The translations under genes and the position numbers were made by a program. Positions 1 to 9,038 of a DNA stretch of 18,090 bases are shown here, piece by piece (within the stretch, counting starts at the first letter, position 1; each line of letters starts with the position of its first letter). Under the pieces are notes generated by a model, which was not told the DNA's origin, made no database searches, and saw nothing but the letters and a program-made list of their open reading frames with translations. Source of the DNA: DASTQL01 sp035462845 (GTDB lineage Bacteria > Actinomycetota > Actinomycetes > Jiangellales > Jiangellaceae); NCBI GenBank assembly GCA_035462845.1, contig DATHTV010000049.1, positions 1-18,090 of the forward strand, given 5' to 3'.

Positions 1-1
1 G

Positions 2-80
2 AACCTCTCGACTGTCGTGCGCACGGGAGCGCCGCGCGACGGCGTGGGGCTGGCGCGGGCGGACCGCGACCCGCGGCGAT
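2..80 (+). CDS. Possible C-terminal end of a gene that starts before the window
   Basis: Frame 2 is open from the first base to a TGA at 78-80 and gives 25 to 26 residues ending ...ADRDPRR. Nearly every codon ends in G or C (about 22 of 25), as in the confirmed genes of this window, which is the only evidence that it is coding. The fragment is too short to assign a family. If real, it converges with the sigma-factor gene that ends at 283. Chance coding-like composition in such GC-rich DNA cannot be excluded. Confidence 0.3.
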
Positions 81-282
81 GACCGGGGGGTGCGTGCGGT
101 GCGGTCTGTGGACGTTCGACCTGGAGGCCCGGCCACGGCGGCGGGACGGAAGGTGGCCGGTACGGCCGGTGCCCCGCGCGCTGGCGTTCTTTGCGATGTC
201 AACGATGCGCCACGGCGACGCTGAGACCAAATCGAGACCCCGTGTTCCTGGTCACGGTGATCGGAGCCACAGGCCGCCGCGG
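81..282. other. Intergenic stretch at the left end, no gene seen
   Basis: About 200 bases between the possible gene tail and the stop codon of the sigma-factor gene. It includes a short, relatively AT-rich patch around 188-240. I see no convincing hairpin followed by a T run and no ORF with coding-like third positions apart from the antisense shadow of the sigma gene. Confidence 0.4.
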
Positions 283-1149
283 TCAGAGAGGGATCGGCCG
301 AGCGTGCTCGAGCTTGTCCGGGTTGAGCACCGCGTAGACGTGGGCGATGCGCCCGTCGCGGACGCCGATCGTCAGCACCTCGTCCTGGCCGCCGACCCGC
401 AGCCACAGTGCGGCCTCGCCGTTGACGTCGATCGGCCGTTCGTCATCCACACCGAAGCGCCGCACCAGCCCGGTGAGGAAGGCGAGAACCTGGTCCCTGC
501 CGCGGATCGCGCGGCGGGCGGCCCGAGCCTTGCCGCCGCCGTCGGCCCAGGCAGTGACGTCGCCGCTGAGGACACCGGCCAGAGCATCGACGTCACCTGT
601 CCGGGCGGCGTCGAGGAACCGGTCGAGCAGCCGGGCGTGCTCCTCGCGGGACGGGCGGAACCGTCCCCGCTCCTCGGCCAACCGCCCCGCCGCCCGGTGG
701 TACAGCTGGCGGCAGGCTGCCGCGGTGGCGCCGACGACCTCGGCCACGTCGTCGTACGGGAGCGCGAACGCCTCGCGCAGGACGAAGACCGCGCGCTCCG
801 GCGGCGACAGCCGCTCCATCAGGTGCAGGGTGGCGTACGAGACGGTGTCCCGGAGCTCGGCGGTGTCGAGCGGGCCCAGCGCCTCCGTGTCGACCGGCTC
901 GGGCAGCCACGGCCCCGGGTAGGCCTCGCGGGTGACCCGAGCCGACCGTACGTGGTCGAGCGCGAGCCGGCCGACGACGGTGAGCAGGTAGGCCCGCGGA
1001 TCCCGGACCTCGGCGTGGTCGACGCGGCTCCAGCGCACGTACGCGTCCTGCACGACGTCCTCGGCGTCCCACATGCTGCCGAGCAGGCGGTAGGCCAGGC
1101 CGAGGAGTGCGGGCCGGTGCTGCTCGAACTCCTCGGCGGCCTCATCCAC
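283..1149 (-). CDS. ECF41-type (SigJ-like) RNA polymerase sigma factor with fused SnoaL-like domain
   Basis: The 288-residue protein starts at a GTG with GAGGGG seven bases upstream. It has a sigma-70 region 2 (about residues 8-75, with DAEDVVQDAYVRW), a region 4 (about 105-160, with LSPPERAVFVLRE and a helix-turn-helix) and a C-terminal SnoaL/NTF2-like domain (about 170-285). Three hallmarks known for the ECF41 group are present: WLPEP at 81-85, DGGGK at 203-207 and NPDKL at 276-280. In this group the fused C-terminal domain modulates the sigma factor instead of a separate anti-sigma protein, and none is encoded nearby. The gene follows an SDR epimerase by 9 bases, matching the known association of ECF41 with carboxymuconolactone decarboxylases, oxidoreductases or epimerases. 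The promoter upstream of the epimerase fits ECF41 recognition, so autoregulation is inferred. The inducing signal is unknown. Confidence 0.93.
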   Translation of the reverse strand: MDEAAEEFEQHRPALLGLAYRLLGSMWDAEDVVQDAYVRWSRVDHAEVRDPRAYLLTVVGRLALDHVRSARVTREAYPGPWLPEPVDTEALGPLDTAELRDTVSYATLHLMERLSPPERAVFVLREAFALPYDDVAEVVGATAAACRQLYHRAAGRLAEERGRFRPSREEHARLLDRFLDAARTGDVDALAGVLSGDVTAWADGGGKARAARRAIRGRDQVLAFLTGLVRRFGVDDERPIDVNGEAALWLRVGGQDEVLTIGVRDGRIAHVYAVLNPDKLEHARPIPL

Positions 1150-1158
1150 GGCGACCCC

Positions 1159-2112
1159 TCACGCTGCCCGACGTACGCCCGACGCCCCGAGCTCCCGCTC
1201 GAAGCCCTCCCGCCACGAGGGATACCCCGGGCGCCAGTCGAGCGACAACCGGGCCCGCGCGTTGTCCGCACCGCGCAGCCGGGTCATCCAGGCGGTGCCC
1301 CAGGGCCCGACCGCGAGCCGGGCGAGCGCCGTCGGCACGCGACGCGGTGGCGGCGCGCCGAGCATGCGGGCGAACTCCGGCAGCCACGTGGCCACCGGCA
1401 CCGGCTCGTCGTCGACGACGTTGAGCACGCCCGCGAGGTCCCGGTCCAGTGCGGTGACGACGGCGGTCGCCGCGTCGTGCGTGTGCGTGAAGGAGAACAG
1501 CGCCCCGCCACCGCCGACCAGCGGGAGCCGCCGGGCCCGGACCATCGTCGTGATCGCCCCGTCGCGGTCGTACACGGTTCCGGGGCCGTACAGGTGGCCG
1601 AGGCGCAGGGTCAGGCCACCGGCGTCCGCCGTCCGCCGCTCGAGCTCCCTGAGGGCGTCGACCAGCGGTGCCGCGACGCGCGGTGGCTCGCGCCAGAGCG
1701 GTTCGTCCTCGGTCGCGGTGCTTGGACCCGCCGGGTCGTAGGCGAAGGCGACGCCCTGGCTGACGAAGCGGCGCGCCCCGACCGCTGCGGCTGCGTCGAC
1801 GAGCGTCCGGGTCGCCTCCGTACGGAGCCGGTTCGTCGTCCGGAACGCTTCGTCGAGGCGACGCGGATGGAAGTCCGCGGGGATCGCTGTCAGCAGGTGG
1901 ACGACCGCCTCCGGCTCGGCCTCGAGGACGGCCCGGCGCAACGCCGCGGCGTCGAGCGCGTCGGCGGTCACGAGGCGGGCTCCGGCCTCCGCCAGTGCGT
2001 CGGCGCGGCCGGCCGACCTGGCCAGCCCGACGACGTCGTGCCCCACCGAGCTGAGCAGTGGTACGAGCTGACGCCCCAGCACCCCGGTGGCGCCTGCGAC
2101 GAGGACTCTCAT
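1159..2112 (-). CDS. NAD(P)-dependent epimerase/dehydratase-like SDR protein, ECF41 partner
   Basis: This 317-residue protein has an N-terminal Rossmann motif GATGVLG at residues 7-13 and later SDR blocks, including RFVSQGVAF near 115-124 and LRLGHLYGPG near 169-178. The start ATG follows a strong AGGAGGAGGAGG site. The usual YxxxK catalytic pair is not seen: its expected place, about residues 148-158, reads APLVDALRELE. The protein may therefore bind a dinucleotide without classical epimerase chemistry, or belong to an atypical SDR branch. It is the first gene of a two-gene unit, with the sigma factor nine bases downstream, and is read from the ECF41-type promoter at 2166-2192. By analogy with other ECF41 neighbourhoods it is probably the main target of that sigma factor. 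Its substrate is unknown. Confidence 0.85.
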   Translation of the reverse strand: MRVLVAGATGVLGRQLVPLLSSVGHDVVGLARSAGRADALAEAGARLVTADALDAAALRRAVLEAEPEAVVHLLTAIPADFHPRRLDEAFRTTNRLRTEATRTLVDAAAAVGARRFVSQGVAFAYDPAGPSTATEDEPLWREPPRVAAPLVDALRELERRTADAGGLTLRLGHLYGPGTVYDRDGAITTMVRARRLPLVGGGGALFSFTHTHDAATAVVTALDRDLAGVLNVVDDEPVPVATWLPEFARMLGAPPPRRVPTALARLAVGPWGTAWMTRLRGADNARARLSLDWRPGYPSWREGFERELGASGVRRAA

Positions 2113-2165
2113 CCGGTCCTACCTCCTCCTCCTGGCCGCCCCGGTCGGGCGGCTTCTGGGATGTG

Positions 2166-2192
2166 GACGGGTGAGGGCCGGCCAGTGTGACA
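2166..2192 (-). promoter_or_regulatory. ECF41-type promoter of the epimerase and sigma-factor unit
   Basis: Read on the minus strand, TGTCACA (2192-2186) is followed by 16 bases and then CGTC (2169-2166). This is the -35/-10 pair described for ECF41 sigma factors, TGTCACA-N16-CGTC. The predicted transcript start lies about 45 bases before the epimerase ATG at 2112, leaving room for its AGGAGG ribosome site. The sequence match is direct. Use by the downstream sigma factor is inferred. Confidence 0.85.
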
Positions 2193-2260
2193 GTGACTCA
2201 TGTGGCAGTGACTCATGTGACAGTGACTCATGTGACAGGGGGCTCATGAGACAGGGCGTC
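2186..2260. repeat. Tandem 15-bp repeat carrying extra copies of the ECF41 -35 element
   Basis: On the + strand the unit TGTGACAGTGACTCA starts at 2186, 2201 (one change, TGTGGCA), 2216 and 2231 (drifted, 16 bp). A degenerate partial copy with TGAGACA starts at 2247. On the minus strand each unit contains TGTCACA or a near match. Only the copy nearest the epimerase has a CGTC element 16 bases downstream; the others have no -10 at that distance. Confidence 0.9.
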
Positions 2261-2276
2261 CACCACGAGGCTCGTC

Positions 2277-2312
2277 GGGCCTTCACCAGTCGTCGACGCC
2301 TTGTGGTGGCCC
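2277..2312. terminator. Imperfect hairpin downstream of the TspO-like gene
   Basis: GGGC (2277-2280) and CACCA (2284-2288) can pair with TGGTG (2304-2308) and GCCC (2309-2312), with a three-base bulge and a 15-base loop. It lies 37 bases after the TspO-like stop codon on the minus strand and before the epimerase promoter, where a terminator is expected. There is no T run, so the call is weak. Confidence 0.3.
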
Positions 2313-2348
2313 CACGCGGGTAGTGAACGTGGTCATTTCGGGAGGGAG

Positions 2349-3131
2349 TCAGCCGAGGAGGACGCGGACGCGGTGGCCGGAGCGGGCCACCCGGACGGCG
2401 AGCGTCCCGAGGAGGAGGGCCGCGCCGACCCACGCGGTGACGGCGACGGGCGTCTCCGGAGTCACGACAGCGACGGCAACGAGCGCCCAGGCCGCCGCGA
2501 CCGCGAAGCCACCGGCTGCGACGACCGTGGACACGACCCACACGCCCAGCCCGGTCACGACGGCGAGCACGGCGACGGCGATCAGCGCAGGCGCGATCCC
2601 CTCGGCGGGAGCCCCGTACGCCACGCCGGTGGTGGCGGCGCCGGCCACCGACGCGAGGCTCGCCCAGCCGAGGTAGAGCGAGACGGGACCGGCGAGAAGC
2701 CATCGGTCTCCTGCGCCGCCGAGCGGGGCCAGCCCGGTCAGCCGGGCCAGCGCCACGGCCAGCGCGACGACCAGGACGACGATGACGACCTGCGCTACCC
2801 ACAGCAGCCCGGCACCGAACAGCGGCACCCACGCGGTGCTGCACGCGAAGGCCAGCGCCAGCCACCACCCCGTGCGCCGGTGCACCTCGCGCACCCGCTG
2901 CGCGGGGAGCACCTGGCGTACGGCGAGGCCGAGGCAGGCGAGGTAGATCACGCCCCAGATGGCGAAGGCGTAGCCGGCCGGCGTGAGGACGGTGGCGTTC
3001 TCGTCCGAGACGGCGCCGGGTGACGCGTCGTCGCCGAGCAGCAGCGGCGTCAGCGGCGCCGAGAGCACCTGGGTGACCGCCAAGGCGAGCACGGCGAGCG
3101 CGCGCCACCGGTCAGGCGTCGAGGTGGTCAC
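2349..3131 (-). CDS. TspO-like polytopic membrane protein
   Basis: A 260-residue protein made almost entirely of hydrophobic helices, roughly at residues 10-32, 52-72, 88-106, 108-130, 143-166, 177-200, 203-224 and 230-248. The segment GYAFAIWGVIYL (53-64) resembles the F-x-IWG-x-IY signature of tryptophan-rich sensory (TspO/MBR-related) membrane proteins, and I assign it to that broad group only. Position 3131 is chosen because GTG there overlaps the TGA of the PhoH gene by four bases (GTGA), a typical coupling junction. The frame stays open further upstream, but that part is antisense-frame noise within phoH. No ligand or function can be deduced. Coupling to PhoH suggests co-expression. Confidence 0.72.
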   Translation of the reverse strand: MTTSTPDRWRALAVLALAVTQVLSAPLTPLLLGDDASPGAVSDENATVLTPAGYAFAIWGVIYLACLGLAVRQVLPAQRVREVHRRTGWWLALAFACSTAWVPLFGAGLLWVAQVVIVVLVVALAVALARLTGLAPLGGAGDRWLLAGPVSLYLGWASLASVAGAATTGVAYGAPAEGIAPALIAVAVLAVVTGLGVWVVSTVVAAGGFAVAAAWALVAVAVVTPETPVAVTAWVGAALLLGTLAVRVARSGHRVRVLLG

Positions 3132-4441
3132 GACGCCCCGGGCAGCTCCTCGAGCATCTCGGTCACCAGGGCCGCGATGGGCGAGCGCTCGGAGCGGGTC
3201 AGCGTGACGTGCGCGAACAGCGGGTGGCCCTTGAGCCGCTCGACCACCGCGACGACGCCGTCGTGCCGGCCGACCCGGAGGTTGTCGCGCTGGGCGACGT
3301 CGTGGGTGAGCACGACCCGCGAACCCTGGCCGACCCGGGACAGCACGGTGAGCAGCACGGTGCGCTCCAGCGACTGCGCCTCGTCGACGACCACGAAGGC
3401 GTCGTGCAGGGAACGGCCGCGGATGTGGGTCAGGGGCAGCACCTCGAGCATGCCGCGGGCGACGACCTCGTCGACGACGTCCTGCGTGGTGAGCGCGCCG
3501 AGGGTGTCGTAGACCGCCTGACCCCAGGGGTTCATCTTCTCGGCCTCGTTGCCGGGCAGGTAGCCGAGGTCCTGCCCGCCCACCGCGTACAGCGGCCGGA
3601 ACACCACGACCCTCTTGTGCCGGCGGCGCTCGAGCACCGACTCGAGCCCGGCGCACAGGGCGAGCGCCGACTTGCCGGTGCCGGCCCGGCCGCCGAGCGA
3701 GACGATCCCGACCTCCTCGTCGAGCAGCAGGTCGAGGGCGACCCGCTGCTCGGCGCTGCGGCCGCGCAGGCCGAATGCCTCCTTGTCGCCGCGGACGAGT
3801 CGGACCTGCTTGTCGGCGGTGACCCGCCCCAGCGCGCTTCCCCGCTCGCTGTGCATGACCAGCCCGGTGTGGCACGGCAGGTCGAGCGCCTCCGGCAGGT
3901 CGAGGACCTGCTGCTCGTACAGCGCGTCCAGGTCGGCGCCGGGCACCTCGAGCTCGGCCATGCCGGTCCAGCCGGAGGTGACGACCGCCTCGGCGCGGTA
4001 CTCCTCGGCGTGCAGGCCGACCGCCGACGCCTTGACCCGCAGCGGCAGGTCCTTGCTGACCAGCGTGACGTCGCGGCCCTCGGCGGCGAGGTTGCGCGCC
4101 ACCGCGAGGATGCGGGTGTCGTTGTCGGCGAGCCGGAAGCCCGCCGGGAGGATCTGCGGGTCGGTGTGGTTGAGCTCGACGCGGATCGTGCCACCCTCGT
4201 GCCCGACCGGCATCGGCTCGTCCAGCCGCCCGTGCTCCACGCGCAGCTCGTCGAGCAGGCGCAGGGCGGTGCGGGCGAAGTACCCGAGCTCGGGGTGGTG
4301 CCGCTTCCCCTCGAGCTCGGTGATGACCACCACCGGGAGCACGACCTCGTGCTCGGCGAAGCGCCGTGCGGCGTAGGGGTCGGCCAGCAGGACGCTGGTG
4401 TCGATCACGTACGTGCGGGTCGTGCTCCTGGAAGCGGCCAC
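3128..4441 (-). CDS. phoH2: PhoH family protein with N-terminal PIN domain (PhoH2 type)
   Basis: The 437-residue protein has an N-terminal PIN ribonuclease domain (about 10-140: TYVIDTSVLLADP with D14, acidic E42/E44, ADND at 105-108, SKD at 129-131) and a C-terminal PhoH ATPase domain (about 220-430: Walker A GRAGTGKS at 251-258, Walker B VVVDEAQ at 350-356). PhoH2 proteins of mycobacteria are reported as ATP-dependent RNA-unwinding ribonucleases. The M. tuberculosis counterpart I recall is Rv1095. The GTG at 4441 is preferred because GAGGGAG lies about seven bases before it, the product has the usual length, and the upstream open frame to 4597 loses the G/C third-position bias. No separate small antitoxin ORF is evident upstream, unlike the reported mycobacterial phoAT arrangement. 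The TspO-like gene follows with a four-base overlap. Confidence 0.93.
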   Translation of the reverse strand: MAASRSTTRTYVIDTSVLLADPYAARRFAEHEVVLPVVVITELEGKRHHPELGYFARTALRLLDELRVEHGRLDEPMPVGHEGGTIRVELNHTDPQILPAGFRLADNDTRILAVARNLAAEGRDVTLVSKDLPLRVKASAVGLHAEEYRAEAVVTSGWTGMAELEVPGADLDALYEQQVLDLPEALDLPCHTGLVMHSERGSALGRVTADKQVRLVRGDKEAFGLRGRSAEQRVALDLLLDEEVGIVSLGGRAGTGKSALALCAGLESVLERRRHKRVVVFRPLYAVGGQDLGYLPGNEAEKMNPWGQAVYDTLGALTTQDVVDEVVARGMLEVLPLTHIRGRSLHDAFVVVDEAQSLERTVLLTVLSRVGQGSRVVLTHDVAQRDNLRVGRHDGVVAVVERLKGHPLFAHVTLTRSERSPIAALVTEMLEELPGAS

Positions 4442-4507
4442 GTCCGTCTCCCTCACCGGGCGCACCCTCACCCGGTCGGTCTCGCGCGGTGGACCGGGAC
4501 CGGGCCC

Positions 4508-4528
4508 GAGGGCCGGGTGCCGGCCCTC
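4508..4528. other. Perfect 9-bp hairpin in the phoH upstream region
   Basis: GAGGGCCGG (4508-4516), loop GTG, then CCGGCCCTC (4520-4528). It lies 67-87 bases before the phoH start and 125 bases after the ATPase stop. It could be part of the phoH leader, a read-through terminator without a T run, or an operator. Confidence 0.5.
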
Positions 4529-4597
4529 CCTGCGCGCCGTGGAAACAGCACGTCGGACGGGCCTCCCGAGACGGCCGGCTTCCCCACCTGCCGTCAC

Positions 4598-4614
4598 GGC
4601 GACGCTACGTCGCC
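4598..4614. terminator. Hairpin just after the P-type ATPase gene
   Basis: GGCGACG (4598-4604), a three-base loop and CGTCGCC (4608-4614) form a perfect 7-bp stem starting 38 bases beyond the ATPase stop codon on the minus strand. No T run follows, which is common for actinobacterial terminators, so the assignment is tentative. Confidence 0.4.
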
Positions 4615-4652
4615 ACCTCCCGGCTCGCCGGACGACACGCCCGAACGCGCGG

Positions 4653-7328
<2,676 letters not shown>

Positions 7329-7406
7329 CGCGTCGTCGACCTCCTGCGCCCCATGCTCCCCGATCGGCGGCCACGGTTCGTACGGCCGGAGGTCCCTCGG
7401 CAGGGG

Positions 7407-8168
7407 TCAGCCGCCGTAGCGGCGCTCGCGCTCCGCGTACGCGCGCAGGGCGCGCAGGAAGTCGACCTTGCGGAAGTCCGGCCAGAGCGCCTCGCAGAAG
7501 TAGAACTCCGAGTGCGCGCTCTGCCAGAGCAGGAAGCCCGACAGCCGCTGCTCGCCGCTGGTCCGGATGACGAGGTCGGGGTCGGGCTGGCCGCGGGTGT
7601 AGAGGTGCTCGGCAATGTGCTCGACGTCGAGCACCCCTGCCAGCTCCTCGATGGTCGTGCCGCGACCGGCGTGCTCGTGCAGCATCGCGCGGACGGCGTC
7701 GGCGATCTCGCGCCGCCCGCCGTAGCCGACGGCCACGTTGACCAGCAGGCCGCGGACCTCGCGGGTGGCGTCGTCGGCCTCCTTGAGCACCTGCGCCGTG
7801 GCGACCGGCAGCAGGTCGAGAGCGCCGACCGGGTGCACGCGCCACCGTCGGGTGTCGGCGAGGGCGGTGACGGCCCGCTCGATGATGCCGAGCAGCGTCG
7901 CCAGCTCCTCCCGCGGCCGGTTGAGGTTGTCGGTGGACAGGAGCCACAGGGTGACGACCTCGACGCCGACCTCGTCGCACCAGCCGAGGAACTCCACGAT
8001 CTTGTCGGCTCCTGCTGCGTGACCGTGCGCGGCGTCCGCGCCCACGGTCCGGGCCCAGCGGCGGTTCCCGTCGAGGATGACCCCGACGTGCCGCGGCAGC
8101 GCCGAAGGGTCGAGGTGACGCTCGAGGCGGCGCGCGTAGACGCCGTAGACGAGGTCGCGCACTCTCAT
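7407..8168 (-). CDS. Short-chain Z-isoprenyl diphosphate synthase (cis-prenyltransferase, Rv1086-like)
   Basis: The 253-residue protein is a cis-prenyltransferase. DGNRRWAR (33-40) carries the catalytic D33, STDNLNRP (78-85) and VNVAVGYGGRREI (143-155) are family blocks, and PDPDLVIRTSGEQRLSGFL (195-213) binds the diphosphate. It strongly resembles M. tuberculosis Rv1086, which makes Z,E-farnesyl diphosphate for decaprenyl phosphate synthesis. Position 76 is Leu (WLLSTD) where undecaprenyl synthases have a small Ala; the equivalent Leu in Rv1086 is known to limit chain length. A C15 product is inferred. The ATG has GGAGGT about 12 bases upstream; a GTG at 8162 is an alternative. The gene is divergent from the hemolysin-III gene, as in mycobacteria. 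Confidence 0.92.
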   Translation of the reverse strand: MRVRDLVYGVYARRLERHLDPSALPRHVGVILDGNRRWARTVGADAAHGHAAGADKIVEFLGWCDEVGVEVVTLWLLSTDNLNRPREELATLLGIIERAVTALADTRRWRVHPVGALDLLPVATAQVLKEADDATREVRGLLVNVAVGYGGRREIADAVRAMLHEHAGRGTTIEELAGVLDVEHIAEHLYTRGQPDPDLVIRTSGEQRLSGFLLWQSAHSEFYFCEALWPDFRKVDFLRALRAYAERERRYGG

Positions 8169-8217
8169 CGCCCCGCCGCACCTCCGTCGCGGACCCGTCT
8201 CGCCGGTGGCCGTTCCG

Positions 8218-8235
8218 GGGGGAGGCTACTCCCCC
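8218..8235. other. 7-bp hairpin in the divergent promoter region
   Basis: GGGGGAG (8218-8224), loop GCTA, CTCCCCC (8229-8235) is a perfect stem-loop about 50 bases before the isoprenyl synthase start. A second, longer-spaced dyad pairs GGCCGCC (8254-8260) with GGCGGCC (8277-8283). Role unknown: synthase leader structure or protein site. Confidence 0.4.
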
Positions 8236-8302
8236 GCGGGTCGTCCGTCGGGCGGCCGCCGGGACCCCGCCGTGACGGCGGCCACCGGTCGCGGGGGCGC
8301 GA

Positions 8303-8325
8303 ACCTACGCCTACGTAGGTATGGT
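8303..8325 (+). promoter_or_regulatory. Palindrome and putative -10 element of the hemolysin-III gene
   Basis: ACCTACG (8303-8309) is inverted as CGTAGGT (8314-8320), and CCTACGTAGG (8310-8319) is a perfect palindrome. The next bases TATGGT (8320-8325) fit the actinobacterial -10 pattern TANNNT. They end seven bases before a GTG at 8333, which fits a leaderless transcript. No good -35 is seen. Confidence 0.45.
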
Positions 8326-9007
8326 GGGGCCAGTGGACGTCGAGGAGCACGTGCGCGATGCCGTCGCCGCGGTCAAGCCGCGGCTGCGTGGCTGGCTGCA
8401 CGCCGGGACGTTCCCGCTGTCGGTGGCCGCCGGGATCGTGCTGGTGGTACTGAGTCCCACCACGCAGGCCAAGGTGGCCACCTCGATCTTCGCGGTGACC
8501 GCCGCGCTGCTGTTCGGCGTCAGCGCGGTCTACCACCGCGGCACCTGGTCACCGCGCACGCACGGCATCCTCAAGCGGCTCGACCACTCCAACATCTTCC
8601 TGATCATCGCCGGCACCTACACGCCGTTCACCCTGCTCCTGCTCGACGGCGCCGACGCGCGGCTGCTGCTCACCCTCGTGTGGGTCGGCGCCCTGGCGGG
8701 AGTGGCCTTCCGGGTGCTCTGGGTGGGCGCGCCGCGCTGGCTCTACGTGCCCGTGTACGTGGCGCTCGGCTGGGCCGCGGCGTTCTGGGTCCCCGACTTC
8801 GCGCGCGCCGGCGGCCCGGCCGTGCTGGCCTTCGTGGTCGCCGGCGGGCTGCTCTACTCCCTGGGCGGCCTGGTGTACGGGATCAAGCGGCCCAACCCCT
8901 CACCGCGCTGGTTCGGTTTCCATGAGATCTTCCACGCCCTCACCGTGGCAGCGTTCGTGGCGCACTTCATCGGCATCTCGCTGACCGTGCACGGCGTCAG
9001 CGCCTGA
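8321..9007 (+). CDS. trhA: Hemolysin III family (TrhA/PAQR-type) seven-helix membrane protein
   Basis: A 228-residue protein from the first ATG, or 224 from the GTG at 8333. It has about seven hydrophobic helices and the metal-site motifs of the PAQR/hemolysin III family: SAVYHRG in the second helix, LDHSNIFLIIAGTYTPF in the middle, and FHEIFHALTVAAFVAHF near the C-terminus, which supplies the His cluster. Bacterial TrhA proteins are linked to membrane homeostasis; the hemolysin label is historical. Neither start has a good ribosome site. The TATGGT element overlapping the ATG argues for a leaderless GTG at 8333. It corresponds to Rv1085c, which is likewise divergent from the Z-isoprenyl synthase. 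It converges with the 175-residue gene, with a 21-base gap. Confidence 0.92.
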   Translation: MVGPVDVEEHVRDAVAAVKPRLRGWLHAGTFPLSVAAGIVLVVLSPTTQAKVATSIFAVTAALLFGVSAVYHRGTWSPRTHGILKRLDHSNIFLIIAGTYTPFTLLLLDGADARLLLTLVWVGALAGVAFRVLWVGAPRWLYVPVYVALGWAAAFWVPDFARAGGPAVLAFVVAGGLLYSLGGLVYGIKRPNPSPRWFGFHEIFHALTVAAFVAHFIGISLTVHGVSA

Positions 9008-9013
9008 GCCCAG

Positions 9014-9038
9014 CGGCGGAAGCCCGGGTCAGCCGCCG
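9014..9038. terminator. Possible shared terminator hairpin between convergent genes
   Basis: CGGCGG (9014-9019) pairs with CCGCCG (9033-9038) across a 13-base loop that itself contains CCCGGG. It lies in the gap after the hemolysin-III stop and overlaps the end of the 175-residue gene. There is no T run in either direction. Confidence 0.3.

Noticed and set aside
79..2190. 703-codon open frame on the + strand across the sigma and epimerase genes
   Set aside because: It is antisense to two well-recognised genes and has low-complexity Arg/Glu/Pro-rich composition without any domain. Long antisense frames are expected at this GC content.
2186..2260. CRISPR-like array
   Set aside because: Units are 15 bp, directly abutting and without spacers, and they fit a promoter element repeat, not repeat-spacer architecture.
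2087..2323. Small + strand ORF encoding a repeated Ser-Asp-Ser-Cys-Asp peptide
   Set aside because: The peptide repeat is simply the translation of the 15-bp promoter repeat. The rest lacks coding bias and overlaps the epimerase start and its promoter.
3132..3875. N-terminal extension of the TspO-like ORF across phoH
   Set aside because: This part reads an alternative frame of phoH with Arg/Ala/Gly-rich noise. The GTG at 3131, overlapping the phoH stop, gives a sensible membrane protein.
4442..4597. N-terminal extension of PhoH, or a possible separate antitoxin
   Set aside because: G/C third-position bias falls away upstream of 4441, the residues are not PIN-like, and a good ribosome site serves the GTG at 4441.
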